Below are positions 7,657 through 15,246 of a stretch of DNA of 26,734 nt, piece by piece. Within the stretch, counting starts at the first letter, position 1, and each line of letters starts with the position of its first letter. Under the pieces are notes generated by a model that saw only the letters and a program-made list of their open reading frames with translations, was not told the origin of the DNA and ran no database searches. Made by a program: the position numbers and the translations under genes. The stretch lies in contig JBKCVM010000076.1 in assembly GCA_046317855.1 (NCBI GenBank), forward strand, positions 1 through 26,734, in the 5' to 3' direction. The DNA is from CAIOHW01 sp046317855. Its GTDB lineage: Bacteria; Bdellovibrionota; UBA1018.

Positions 7657-8571
7657 CTAGACCGACTTAGAAGAAGCCGACGCCTTGGCTGGCTTAGAGC
7701 TCACCCCAAAATTCTCACTTTGAGACGGGGCCTTTTCAGATTGAGTCTGCAACTGGGGAGCAAGAGCCTTCTCGCGCGCACGAATTTGGCGCGCAATGGA
7801 CCACATGCGCTCAATGGCAGAAACATTTGAAAGCAGAGCCACCATTCCCAGCGCAGCCACCATGGGGTGACCGATCGCAATCCCGTAAGGACGCACCTGC
7901 TCAAACATAGGAATCGTGATCGGAGAAAAAAGCGCTCCCAGCGTCAAATACACCGCGCGCTCAGGTCGACGCATTGCCCCCTTGGGGGGAGAGGCCTGAA
8001 GAGCCTCTGCCTTGGCCGAAGAGTAGCTCACCATAAACGAACCCACGATCGCCAGCAGGGTGAGAATCAAAAGAGCCGGCACTTGGCGGTAATAAAAGGC
8101 AAGACCACCCAGAAAAAGAAACTCTGCGTACCGATCCACTGTTGCATCCAGCACTTCACCCGCATCAGATGAAACACCGGTGAGTCGGGCCACCATTCCA
8201 TCGAGCGTATCCAAAAACGCTGATACTGTCGCAAACACAGCACCAAACCCAAAGTGCCCCACCGCCAAACATAGACCCGCAGCTACGGCCAGAACCAACG
8301 AAAGCCACGAGATCTGATTGGGAGTGACCCTGCAAAAAATCAAGAAACGAGCCACTGGCTGAAGGCTCCAGTAGGCGCCCTCCATCGCTCCCTTACCTAG
8401 CAAAGCACTTGCCCCTTGCTTCTCAACCCGGTCAAAATGGGCCCGCCCCTGAATCAGAACCTTAAGCCCGTAAACGAGCGCCACGAGCGCTGCCACACCC
8501 AGAAGAATCAAGGCGTAGATCAGATCAAGCGTCATTTTAGAAACGTCTCCCTGCACGATCTCCCTCAGCAT
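7657..8571 (-). CDS. CDP-alcohol phosphatidyltransferase (candidate inositol-phospholipid synthase)
   Basis: The complete family motif DG-x2-AR-x8-G-x3-D-x3-D is present. With the ATG at 8571 as residue 1 its residues are Asp121, Asp124, Gly125, Ala128, Arg129, Gly138, Asp142 and Asp146. About six membrane helices and an extra N-terminal helix (about 14-40) give 304 residues, longer than PgsA-type enzymes. Such enzymes swap the CMP of CDP-diacylglycerol, or another CDP-alcohol, for an alcohol or phospho-alcohol. The gene lies directly downstream of the inositol-phosphate synthase gene, suggesting inositol or inositol phosphate as acceptor, as in phosphatidylinositol-phosphate synthase; this is not proven by residues. 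The start at 8571 has GGGAGGT nine bases upstream. An in-frame GTG at 8589 would lie over that site. Confidence 0.88.
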   Translation of the reverse strand: MLREIVQGDVSKMTLDLIYALILLGVAALVALVYGLKVLIQGRAHFDRVEKQGASALLGKGAMEGAYWSLQPVARFLIFCRVTPNQISWLSLVLAVAAGLCLAVGHFGFGAVFATVSAFLDTLDGMVARLTGVSSDAGEVLDATVDRYAEFLFLGGLAFYYRQVPALLILTLLAIVGSFMVSYSSAKAEALQASPPKGAMRRPERAVYLTLGALFSPITIPMFEQVRPYGIAIGHPMVAALGMVALLSNVSAIERMWSIARQIRAREKALAPQLQTQSEKAPSQSENFGVSSKPAKASASSKSV

Positions 8572-8580
8572 CCTCTCGTC

Positions 8581-8587
8581 ACCTCCC
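8581..8587 (-). promoter_or_regulatory. Shine-Dalgarno site deciding the CDP-alcohol phosphatidyltransferase start
   Basis: GGGAGGT on the minus strand lies nine bases before the ATG at 8571. A longer frame opening at GTG 8589 would contain this ribosome site inside its coding sequence, so the shorter protein is preferred. Confidence 0.7.
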
Positions 8588-8605
8588 ACCCCTGCTGCAA
8601 AATCT

Positions 8606-8650
8606 AAACAAGCCGCTCCAGTACCGAGTGTACCGAAAAGCGGCTTGTTT
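8606..8650 (-). terminator. 12-bp perfect stem-loop after the inositol-phosphate synthase gene
   Basis: AAACAAGCCGCT and AGCGGCTTGTTT are exact inverted copies separated by 21 bases. On the minus strand the stem is followed by TTTAGATTTT, giving a plausible intrinsic terminator for the inositol-phosphate synthase transcript. The other strand also runs into T-rich sequence. The stem ends only 34 bases before the ATG of the next gene. It may therefore be an attenuator or processing site in a shared transcript and not a full stop. No clear promoter was seen between it and that ATG. Confidence 0.6.
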
Positions 8651-8666
8651 TCTAAAATGATTCAGA

Positions 8667-8689
8667 GGCGCCTTCTCTAGCTGCGCCCC
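8667..8689 (-). promoter_or_regulatory. second stem-loop in the intercistronic region
   Basis: On the minus strand GGGGCGC can pair with GCGCCTC (seven pairs, one G-U) around a short loop. It stands 38 bases past the inositol-phosphate synthase stop and 16 bases before the larger 12-bp hairpin. There is no T-tract directly after it, so it is not a typical terminator. Confidence 0.35.
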
Positions 8690-8727
8690 TTGGGCTGCCT
8701 CGCTTGACTTGTGCTGTCAAAAACTCT

Positions 8728-10083
8728 TCAGCAACGGGCTTCAGCTTCATCTACGCCGTAATGCGTCAGACCCAGATGATTAATCAGCTCTTCGTTGGTG
8801 AAGAAGCGCAGAGTGTTCTCAAGCTTGAGCAGCTGTACCGAAAGGTCATGCTCGGGCTTGAGGCCCGGCTTGGCAATCGGAGCCTTGAAGTAGAACGAGA
8901 GCCACTCCTGGATTCCGCGCATTCCGGCACGTGCGGCGAGGTCCATGAACAGAGCGAGGTCGAGCACAATCGGCGCCGCAAGGATCGAGTCACGGCAAAG
9001 AAAGTTGACCTTGATCTGCATCGGATAGCCCAGCCATCCAAAGATATCGATGTTGTCCCAGCCCTCTTTATTGTCGCCACGGGGCGGATAGTAGTTGATG
9101 CGAACCACGTGATGGATGTTGCTGTAGAGCTCGGGATACATGTCAGCAGAGCAGATGTCGCCCAGCACGCCGGTCTTCGAAACTTCCTTTGACTTGAAAG
9201 AACCCGGATCGTCGAGCACTTCGCCGTCCCGGTTTCCAAGGATATTGGTGCTGTACCAGCCATTGACGCCGAGCTGGCGATTGCGCAGCCCAGGAGCAAT
9301 AACGGTCTTGAGTAGGGTCTGACCCGTCTTGAAGTCCGATCCGCAGATGGGAGTCGCCATTTCTTGCGCAAGCTCCATCAGGGCAGGCATTTCAACGGAC
9401 ACATTGGGCGAACCGTTTGCGTAAGGCACGCGCTCCTTGAGCGCTGCGTACGTGTAGATCTGTGACGGAGAAATGGCTGGATCATTATTTTTCAGGCCCT
9501 CTTCGAAAGACTTGAGGTTCTGATGGACTGCCGAAGGCGGGCAGTAGACTTCAGTCGATGCGCACCAGACCATGACAGCGCGGTCACACCCGTTGTCTTT
9601 CATGAAAGTGCGAATGTCGGCACGAAGCTGGTCGGCCAGATCCATCTTGGTCTTGCCCTTTTTGACGTTCGGGCCGTCGATGCGCTTGACGTATTCTTTG
9701 TCAAAAACAGCGGCCATGGGCTTGATCTTGGAGAGCGGCTCCTTGAGGGTCTCAATCAGATCCTTCTCAAGAACCTGTGCATGCTTAGCGGCTTCGTAGG
9801 CATTTTCACTGAAGATGTCCCAACCACCAAAAACCACATCGTTGAGGTTAGCGAGCGGAACCAGTTCGTTCACCTTCTGCATTCGATTTTCCGAACGCTT
9901 ACCCAGCCGAATCCGGCCCATCTGGGTATAAGAACCCACAGGCTGAGCAATGCCGCGCTTGACGGCTTCAACCCCGGCAAAAAAGGTCGTAGCGACCGCC
10001 CCCATTCCGGGAGTTAGAATCGCAAGCTTGCCTTTGGCAGGAGCAATCGTGATCGAAGGATTTGGGTTCTTAGAAGCCGACAT
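8728..10083 (-). CDS. ino1: myo-inositol-1-phosphate synthase (inositol-3-phosphate synthase)
   Basis: The enzyme turns glucose 6-phosphate into inositol phosphate with NAD. The N-terminal nucleotide motif LAILTPGMGAVATTF lies at about 20-34. The family signatures PICGSDFKTGQTLLKT, NGWYSTNILGNRDG and FLCRDSILAAPIVLDL are all present, with the active-site lysines in the first of these. The length of 451 residues is closer to the eukaryote-like bacterial type than to short actinobacterial enzymes of about 360. The ATG at 10083 has AGAGGA nine bases upstream; an in-frame TTG at 10107 lies beyond that site and is less likely. The Gfo/Idh/MocA gene ends 71 bases upstream on the same strand. Confidence 0.95.
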   Translation of the reverse strand: MSASKNPNPSITIAPAKGKLAILTPGMGAVATTFFAGVEAVKRGIAQPVGSYTQMGRIRLGKRSENRMQKVNELVPLANLNDVVFGGWDIFSENAYEAAKHAQVLEKDLIETLKEPLSKIKPMAAVFDKEYVKRIDGPNVKKGKTKMDLADQLRADIRTFMKDNGCDRAVMVWCASTEVYCPPSAVHQNLKSFEEGLKNNDPAISPSQIYTYAALKERVPYANGSPNVSVEMPALMELAQEMATPICGSDFKTGQTLLKTVIAPGLRNRQLGVNGWYSTNILGNRDGEVLDDPGSFKSKEVSKTGVLGDICSADMYPELYSNIHHVVRINYYPPRGDNKEGWDNIDIFGWLGYPMQIKVNFLCRDSILAAPIVLDLALFMDLAARAGMRGIQEWLSFYFKAPIAKPGLKPEHDLSVQLLKLENTLRFFTNEELINHLGLTHYGVDEAEARC

Positions 10084-10092
10084 AAATATTTT

Positions 10093-10098
10093 TCCTCT
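10093..10098 (-). promoter_or_regulatory. Shine-Dalgarno site deciding the ino1 start
   Basis: AGAGGA on the minus strand lies nine bases before the ATG at 10083. It falls inside the coding frame if the upstream TTG at 10107 is used, which argues for the ATG. Confidence 0.6.
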
Positions 10099-10154
10099 AC
10101 TAGACAAAGGTGTTTAGTCGAGCGGCAGGCCCAATGGCAAGCGGCAAAACCACC

Positions 10155-11267
10155 CTATTTGGGATCCCACGGAAGTGCCGCAGTCAGCGCAAGTTCTCGA
10201 CAACCATCTGACGCGGAGCGGTAAGCAGTAGTGATGATCTCGATACAACGATAAGCTTCGCGGGCTTCTCGAGAGACCCAGTCGCCAGCCTGAATGGCTG
10301 CTTTGAACTGATCAAAAAGAGAATTAAACCAAGACACGTGGCTTGCATCCATCCAATGAGAGTGGATCACCCGCTTTTCCACATTCCACTTCACCGCCCC
10401 CTGAGCCACATCAGGCCCGCCTGTGGCTTCGATGACCGCAAGCTGCAGATCGTCGTCATCCACGGTGATTGCTCCGCGCTCGCCCTGCACCGTGTAGATG
10501 ACCTTGCGCACACCTGCGGTCCAGGTCAGGTGCGCATGAGCGATCCCGTTCGGAAAACTCAAGACGGCTGTGAAATTGTCTTCGGTATCGTATTTTCCCG
10601 GCTCAAGATTAGTCATCTTGGCGGTGACTGCGGTCGGGTACGAGCCCAGCCAGTCAAAGGTCAGGTAAAACGTGTGGCTGCCATGATCCATGGCGATTCC
10701 GCCGCCGCTGTATTTTCTTTCGCGGCGCCAGTGAGTCTTCCACTCGGGCACCCCCTTGGCGTGCGTATTGCGATACGTATTGAGGGTCAGCGAACGGACC
10801 TTGCCGATCCTGCCGCTTGCGATGATCTCCTGGATTGCCTTGACCACCGGAGCGTGCTTGTAGTTGTGCGCAGGAAACAGCACTTTCTTAGCTTTTTCTG
10901 CGTGGTCTAAAAGCCCCCGGGCTTCTTCGAGAGTGGTCGTGAGCGGCTTTTCACACAGCACGTGCAAGCCCGCATCAAAGGCGGCATGGGCGATGCGTGC
11001 ATGATCACAGGGCGGGGTCGAAATGTCGACAAAGTCGAGGTTCTGTTTTTCTGAACGAATGAGCGCTTCAAAATCCGAATAGATCCGAGCTGCCGGAAGC
11101 GCTTCCTGTGCAGCGGCACGACGGGCCTCGCAGAGATCAGCTACAGCAACGATCTCGACATCAGCCTGGTTCTTCGCACGCTCGAGATAGGCCGGAACGT
11201 GACCTTTGCCTGAGATGAATCCATAGCCAATCAGAGCGCCCCTGAGTTTCTTTTGATGAGTTGCCAT
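10155..11267 (-). CDS. Gfo/Idh/MocA-family NAD(P)-dependent oxidoreductase
   Basis: This 370-residue protein has an N-terminal Rossmann domain (GALIGYGFISGKG at 10-22). The family motif CEKPLTT includes the catalytic Lys107. The substrate motif GGGIAMDHGSHTFYL carries Asp194 and His198. The family oxidises sugar or inositol hydroxyls, or reduces the keto forms; inositol 2-dehydrogenase, scyllo-inositol dehydrogenase and glucose-fructose oxidoreductase all belong to it. It is read toward ino1, with 71 bases between them, so an inositol or sugar-phosphate substrate is a reasonable guess. Sequence alone cannot give the substrate. The ATG at 11267 diverges from the DUF971 gene. Confidence 0.9.
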   Translation of the reverse strand: MATHQKKLRGALIGYGFISGKGHVPAYLERAKNQADVEIVAVADLCEARRAAAQEALPAARIYSDFEALIRSEKQNLDFVDISTPPCDHARIAHAAFDAGLHVLCEKPLTTTLEEARGLLDHAEKAKKVLFPAHNYKHAPVVKAIQEIIASGRIGKVRSLTLNTYRNTHAKGVPEWKTHWRRERKYSGGGIAMDHGSHTFYLTFDWLGSYPTAVTAKMTNLEPGKYDTEDNFTAVLSFPNGIAHAHLTWTAGVRKVIYTVQGERGAITVDDDDLQLAVIEATGGPDVAQGAVKWNVEKRVIHSHWMDASHVSWFNSLFDQFKAAIQAGDWVSREAREAYRCIEIITTAYRSASDGCRELALTAALPWDPK

Positions 11268-11329
11268 GCCCTTAGGCTTAACCCGGAGGCTGCTTGCAGA
11301 AAACGGCCATTTTACAGATAGTGCGCCTC

Positions 11330-11656
11330 ATGACCGCACCTGAGACTCCCCGCACCCCCACTGTAGTCGAACCTTTCTCGGCTACCGAAATCAAGATCGG
11401 CTGGAACACAGGGCAGAGCTTTGCAGTTCCTTACTTCGAGCTTAGGTACGAGTGCCCGTGCGCCGTTTGCGTTGATGAAAAGACTGGAAAACGGGTGATC
11501 CAGCGCCAATCCATTAGCCCAGATATTCGGGTACTGGGAGCGCAAGTGATCGGACGCTACGCGCTTCAGTTTAACTGGAGCGACCGTCACTCCACTGGGA
11601 TGTATCATTTTGATACTCTCTACGCGCTTTGCACTCGAGCCGGACGCGGCCTCTAA
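11330..11656 (+). CDS. DUF971 / gamma-butyrobetaine-hydroxylase-like N-terminal domain protein
   Basis: This small protein of 108 residues matches the DUF971 (GBBH-like_N) family. It has an opening beta pattern around EIKIGWNTGQSFAVPYFELR, a CPCAVC cluster, and the terminal GMYHFDTLYALC segment. Free-standing members are common next to Fe-S or redox genes and are thought to bind metal through the cysteines, but their role is not settled. The ATG at 11330 has no clear ribosome site. A TTG at 11294 has GGAGG four bases upstream and would add 12 residues; I keep the ATG because the TTG leaves only 26 bases to the divergent oxidoreductase. Confidence 0.8.
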   Translation: MTAPETPRTPTVVEPFSATEIKIGWNTGQSFAVPYFELRYECPCAVCVDEKTGKRVIQRQSISPDIRVLGAQVIGRYALQFNWSDRHSTGMYHFDTLYALCTRAGRGL

Positions 11657-11665
11657 AGCCCGAGA

Positions 11666-11896
11666 TCAGCTTTTAGAATCACCACCGGAGCTTGAACCCT
11701 TGCGCTTGTAATCGGTCGTGTACCAACCGCTTCCCTGCAGGGCGAAGGAATTCATGCTCATGAGCTTAGTCAATTTGCCACCACAGGAATTGCCGACGCC
11801 CTTGCCCGGACACTCGGTAAGCGGGGCATCCGAGAACTTTTGAATCACTTCATGAACTTGCTTGCACTGATCGCACTGGTATTCGTAAATCGGCAT
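11666..11896 (-). CDS. FmdB-family putative regulatory zinc-ribbon protein
   Basis: This 76-residue protein begins MPIYEYQCDQC, the canonical FmdB start. Four cysteines (8, 11, 29, 38) make a zinc ribbon, followed by a Gly/Ser-rich tail (GSSSGGDSKS). Members are widespread small proteins annotated as regulators from the formamidase operon, but their function is unproven. The ATG at 11896 is chosen on family grounds over a GTG at 11917. It ends nine bases from the DUF971 stop in a convergent arrangement. Confidence 0.88.
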   Translation of the reverse strand: MPIYEYQCDQCKQVHEVIQKFSDAPLTECPGKGVGNSCGGKLTKLMSMNSFALQGSGWYTTDYKRKGSSSGGDSKS

Positions 11897-11916
11897 ACTG
11901 TTGACTCGTTTGGTCA

Positions 11917-11945
11917 CTTTTGCTGAATCCCTAGAGTCCTGTCAA
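11917..11945 (-). promoter_or_regulatory. candidate sigma-70-like promoter for the FmdB gene
   Basis: A perfect TTGACA (-35) on the minus strand is followed after 17 bases by CAAAAG, a poor -10 with three of six matches. It would give a short leader before the ATG at 11896. It is a candidate only, since this organism's promoter consensus is unknown. Confidence 0.25.
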
Positions 11946-11981
11946 GAAGTTGCTACATATAGAAGATGCTAGACTGAGTTC

Positions 11982-13001
11982 ATGCTCAACCCCCACCCCA
12001 TTGTCCCAGCTCCTTTAGATACGGCGCTCACCCGGATGCTCGGCTGCAACTACCCCATCATTGCAGGCCCCATGTTTCTCATCAGCGAGGAAAACCTGGT
12101 CTCAGCCGTGGTCCAAGCTGGCGCAACGGCCGCCATGCCCTCCCTCAACTGGCGCACCACTGAAGCCTTCAGAGCGGCCATCCGACAAGTCAAATCCCGT
12201 CTGGGCTCGCACCCCTTTGGTGTCAACTTGATCGTCAACAAGGCAAGCCCTCGGGCAATTCCCGACCTCGAAGTCTGCGCCGAAGAAAAAGTTCCTTTCA
12301 TCATCACTTCTCTCGGAAATCCTAAAGAAGTGATTCGTCGAATGCACGAAGTCGGAAGCAAAGTCTTTTGCGATGTCACGACCCTCGAGTACGCCAAGAA
12401 AGTACAAGACCTCGGTGCCGATGCAGTGATTGCGGTGAGCTCGGGAGCCGGCGGCCATGCAGGACCGATCTCACCCTTGGTCTTGATTCCCTACCTCAAA
12501 CGTAATCTCAGGATTCCGGTGATTGCGGCGGGCGGAATTGCCACCGGAGAACAAATGGCTGCGGCCTTGATCCTGGGAGCAGAAGGCGTCCAGCTCGGCA
12601 CTCGGTTCATCGCAACGACTGAGGCCAAAGCAGGAGAAGCCTATAAACAGGCTATTTTGAACGCACGTCCAGAAGACATTGTCATGACCCTGAGGATTTC
12701 TGGGACACCTGCAGCGGTGATCAGAACCCCGTACATTGATAGAGTGGGCTTGGATTTAAGTGCTGCTGAGAAATTCTTACTGAAGAATCGTTGGACAAAA
12801 AAAACCATGAAACTCATCCGAACGCTCATTGGGGCACGCGCCCTCGAAAAGGCGGCCTCTCAGACTACCTGGAAAGAGGTTTGGAGCGCAGGCCAGAGCT
12901 CAGGCCTGATCGATGAAGTCCTTCCGGCCGGAGAAGTTGTCACCCAGCTGATGAGCGAGTGCCACGCAGCTCTGAACTCCCGATCAAGAGACCCTTCTTA
13001 G
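11982..13001 (+). CDS. nitronate monooxygenase-like FMN enzyme (NPD family)
   Basis: This 339-residue TIM-barrel flavoprotein belongs to the 2-nitropropane-dioxygenase/FabK superfamily. The FMN motifs are visible: SSGAGGHAG (153-161, with the family His159), AAGGIATG (182-189) and GVQLGTRF (202-209). Members either oxidise alkyl nitronates or act as FabK-type enoyl-ACP reductases. Which one this is cannot be told without alignment, though its lone position away from fab genes favours the nitronate type. The stop TAG at 12999-13001 interlocks with the stop of the convergent NicO-like gene. Confidence 0.88.
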   Translation: MLNPHPIVPAPLDTALTRMLGCNYPIIAGPMFLISEENLVSAVVQAGATAAMPSLNWRTTEAFRAAIRQVKSRLGSHPFGVNLIVNKASPRAIPDLEVCAEEKVPFIITSLGNPKEVIRRMHEVGSKVFCDVTTLEYAKKVQDLGADAVIAVSSGAGGHAGPISPLVLIPYLKRNLRIPVIAAGGIATGEQMAAALILGAEGVQLGTRFIATTEAKAGEAYKQAILNARPEDIVMTLRISGTPAAVIRTPYIDRVGLDLSAAEKFLLKNRWTKKTMKLIRTLIGARALEKAASQTTWKEVWSAGQSSGLIDEVLPAGEVVTQLMSECHAALNSRSRDPS

Positions 13002-13573
13002 GAGCGGGTCCAAGTCAACCGATTCACCCAAGAGTACCCCTGCGCCAAACGCGCAGGCTGCCTCCAGAGTCTTCGTCCCAGATGCACTAGCAAACTGCCT
13101 GAAATCCATGTGCCCAAAAAATAGACAACCACCGGTAACAAATAGCCTTGGCCCGATTGCACAGATTTAAGCACCACTGGAACGAGAGACTCGGCGGGCC
13201 CAAGCAGTGTCCACGAAGCCAGGATCCCACGCTTACTCTCAGGACCTGCCAAAAAAGCCTCTTTGAGCTTTGAAAATCTCAAAAACCGACCTGCCGAAAA
13301 AACGACCACCCCGGTGATTGAGAAAAAAAGAAGGCCCCGCTCCCCAAGCCCCACTGCCCAGGCCTGAAGAAGTAAAGCCAAAACTAGACCTGCCAAAACA
13401 TGGAGTAAAAAAAACTGAAAGGTCATTTGATTGGTTCGTTTTAACGACCAATCTCGCTGCCAGCTCTGGAGCGAAATCGGAACCCAGTGATCAGGAGAGA
13501 GCACGTGCACTGCCCCGAGTAAGAACGAAACCATTAGCAATACGCCCGTTGCAGCATTCATCGCAGCATTCAT
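12998..13573 (-). CDS. NicO/NiCoT-like membrane protein, second copy
   Basis: This 191-residue protein has about five to six membrane segments. The N-terminal helix carries HVLSPDHW, which fits the His-x4-Asp-His signature of nickel/cobalt transporters. A second conserved element, LLGPAESLVP, matches the position of GLSPCVAIYP in the upstream paralogue. The two proteins share the pattern H-x4-[GD]-H-W-[LV]-P followed by R-x-W-[ST]-L, so they look like a tandem duplication. This copy lacks the histidine-rich loop. It starts eight bases after the previous stop. Metal identity and direction of transport are unknown. A second in-frame ATG at 13561 is possible. Confidence 0.72.
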   Translation of the reverse strand: MNAAMNAATGVLLMVSFLLGAVHVLSPDHWVPISLQSWQRDWSLKRTNQMTFQFFLLHVLAGLVLALLLQAWAVGLGERGLLFFSITGVVVFSAGRFLRFSKLKEAFLAGPESKRGILASWTLLGPAESLVPVVLKSVQSGQGYLLPVVVYFLGTWISGSLLVHLGRRLWRQPARLAQGYSWVNRLTWTRS

Positions 13574-13581
13574 CCAAACAT

Positions 13582-14238
13582 TCAGGGTATCGCCCCGTGA
13601 AGATGGGGCTCAGAAAAGAGAAAAAAACCAATGCCAAGTAGCGCCATAGCAATTCCGGTGAGGACGTCCCCGTAATGCTCAAAGAGGGGATGATCTAGCT
13701 TAAGCGCACCTAACGAAACCGTGAGCACTGCTCCTCCCAGTGCCGCAAGAACTCCGATCGCAAAACAAGCGCCCGTCAAAAACCAGCCCGCAGCACCCCA
13801 CGGAATGGCGGCCGCAAAAACAGGATAAATGGCAACACAAGGCGAAAGTCCCACCAAAAAGAGAAACCCAAGTGCCTCACGAATTGGCTGCTTTTCTCCT
13901 TCAGGCTCGGGCCCATGGTGAGTATGCCCCCGGCAACTGGAATGCCTGAAATAGCTTCGGATCGCAAAAATAACGCCAAACGCTGCAAGTCCAAGCCCAG
14001 CGTAAGACTCAATCAGGTGCTCATGTTTTTCTAGCGCACTGGCGCCTAACAAGACTGCGATCGCCGCAATCAACACTGATAGAAAAATATGCCCCGCAGC
14101 CGTGACCATTGAAGCTGCCACCGCGGTCCGAAGTGTCCACCCGCGTGCTTTGGCCATCAGAACAACCGGAAGCCAATGACCAGGAGCCATCGAATGGACA
14201 AATCCTACAGTGACGGCAGAGGCCATGATCCAAATCAT
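13582..14238 (-). CDS. NicO/NiCoT-like metal transporter, first copy
   Basis: This 218-residue protein has about six membrane segments. Helix 1 has HSMAPGHWLP, a variant His-x4-Gly-His of the NiCoT motif. A central cytoplasmic or periplasmic loop is rich in His and acidic residues (CRGHTHHGPEPEGE), as in metal efflux proteins of the RcnA/NicO type. It is followed by GLSPCVAIYP, the conserved SPC motif of this LysE-like superfamily. The ATG at 14238 overlaps the metalloprotease stop as ATGA, so it is probably translationally coupled. The frame could also open at TTG 14253. The role is most likely export of Ni, Co or another divalent metal. Confidence 0.78.
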   Translation of the reverse strand: MIWIMASAVTVGFVHSMAPGHWLPVVLMAKARGWTLRTAVAASMVTAAGHIFLSVLIAAIAVLLGASALEKHEHLIESYAGLGLAAFGVIFAIRSYFRHSSCRGHTHHGPEPEGEKQPIREALGFLFLVGLSPCVAIYPVFAAAIPWGAAGWFLTGACFAIGVLAALGGAVLTVSLGALKLDHPLFEHYGDVLTGIAMALLGIGFFLFSEPHLHGAIP

Positions 14239-15008
14239 CGGTTCAACAGACAACTTGCCCGCTCCACATCATTGGACTCGAGCAGTTCCTTGATCTCGAG
14301 CGCACCAGGCCGATAGGCCGTACGACCCCAAAGACCCTGCTTTTCAGTCGGAGGAGCAATCCAAAGCGACGGATACATTACGGCTTTGCGATAAGGATGA
14401 TTGGATAAAAGTCCCTCACAGCTCCGAAAACTTGCCGTACCCTGACCCAGTTGACAGCTGTGATCGAGTCCTAGCGAATGCCCCAGCTCATGCAGAAAGA
14501 CGCTCTGCAGCTGTTCACTGGTGATCAGGTCGGCATTGACCAGGATTGCTTGTTTTCTGGCGTCGTCACCCCGTTGGCAGCGCACAGTGACTGCGGGAGT
14601 CGTGTGAGAAAAACCCATGGATGCCCAAGTCTCTACCCCTTCAATTCTCGCCAAAACAAACTCCGAGTCACTTCCTTGCGGAAGTTTGCACGCATCAATC
14701 TCTTTGAGCGAAGTCAGGTCTTGCACCGATCCCGTACGAATCTCGAAAAAGGGAGGGTTCCCGGAAGCGGAGGCCATTTCATTCCAAGTACGAGCCGCTT
14801 GTTCGATGGCAACTCTTTCTTGTGCATCCCAACGGAGATCCACCACAATCGTAACTGGAAACTGGGGAGGAGAAGCCATGAGTGAGGACTTTTGATCCAC
14901 AGGCAAAGACGGGCAGTCACGCCCTTTGGCGCACCCGACCAGGCCCCCGAGCGAGAACGCACCAAAAAGCAAAAAACAATAAAACCACTTCTCCCGAACC
15001 AAAAACAT
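14235..15008 (-). CDS. secreted metzincin-type zinc metalloprotease, lipoprotein
   Basis: This 257-residue protein begins with a lipoprotein signal peptide: a basic start, a hydrophobic core, and the lipobox LVGC with Cys26 as lipidated residue. The metzincin zinc motif HELGHSLGLDH (173-183) supplies His173, His177, His183 and catalytic Glu174. AVMYPSLW (209-216) gives the Met-turn (Met211). The total length fits a matrixin-like M10 domain with no pro-domain. It is expected on the outer or inner membrane surface facing the periplasm or outside. It leads a run with the two NicO-like genes (ATGA overlap), an uncommon pairing that may concern zinc supply or metal homeostasis. Confidence 0.85.
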   Translation of the reverse strand: MFLVREKWFYCFLLFGAFSLGGLVGCAKGRDCPSLPVDQKSSLMASPPQFPVTIVVDLRWDAQERVAIEQAARTWNEMASASGNPPFFEIRTGSVQDLTSLKEIDACKLPQGSDSEFVLARIEGVETWASMGFSHTTPAVTVRCQRGDDARKQAILVNADLITSEQLQSVFLHELGHSLGLDHSCQLGQGTASFRSCEGLLSNHPYRKAVMYPSLWIAPPTEKQGLWGRTAYRPGALEIKELLESNDVERASCLLNR

Positions 15009-15017
15009 TCGGGCGGC

Positions 15018-15046
15018 TTTTAATCACACTGTATCTTTTTAGTCAA
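15018..15046 (-). promoter_or_regulatory. candidate promoter of the metzincin gene
   Basis: TTGACT on the minus strand is followed by 17 bases and TTAAAA. Transcription would then start only a few bases before the ATG at 15008, giving a nearly leaderless mRNA. No Shine-Dalgarno sequence precedes that ATG, which fits. The -10 match is poor. Confidence 0.3.
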
Positions 15047-15103
15047 TTAAAGAGTTTACTTCGCACAGCCATCCAGCGAAACAGGAAGTTAGAAATGTTA
15101 TTG

Positions 15104-15120
15104 ATTTTATTGATTAAAAT
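15104..15120 (-). other. AT-only inverted repeat abutting the tRNA 3' end
   Basis: ATTTTA and TAAAAT are exact inverted copies around five bases, directly beside the encoded CCA of tRNA-Pro. It may help end or process the tRNA transcript, but it lacks the GC-rich stem of an intrinsic terminator. Confidence 0.25.
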
Positions 15121-15197
15121 GGTCGGGGTGACTGGATTCGAACCAGCGACCCTCTGCTCCCAAAGCAGATGCGCTAGCCAGGCTGCGCTACACCCCG
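15120..15197 (-). tRNA. tRNA-Pro (anticodon TGG)
   Basis: The minus strand folds into a complete cloverleaf of 78 bases including an encoded CCA. The acceptor stem is CGGGGTG/CACCCCG with A as discriminator base. The D stem is GCGC/GCGC. The anticodon stem TCTGC/GCAGA holds the loop TTTGGGA with anticodon TGG. The T arm is GCTGG/CCAGT with the loop TTCGAAT. No integrated element or repeated attachment-like sequence is seen on either side. Confidence 0.97.
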
Positions 15198-15246
15198 ACC
15201 TTACGGGACTTAGACTGGAGGGTCTACCATTACCCCATTCAGTTTT

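Noticed and set aside
8704..10017. Long plus-strand frames opposite ino1
   Set aside because: Ino1 has complete family motifs along its whole length; the opposite frames have no recognisable features and follow its codon structure.
15120..15197. tRNA-Pro as an integration site for a mobile element
   Set aside because: No integrase gene, no repeat of the tRNA 3' end and no compositional break is seen on either side.
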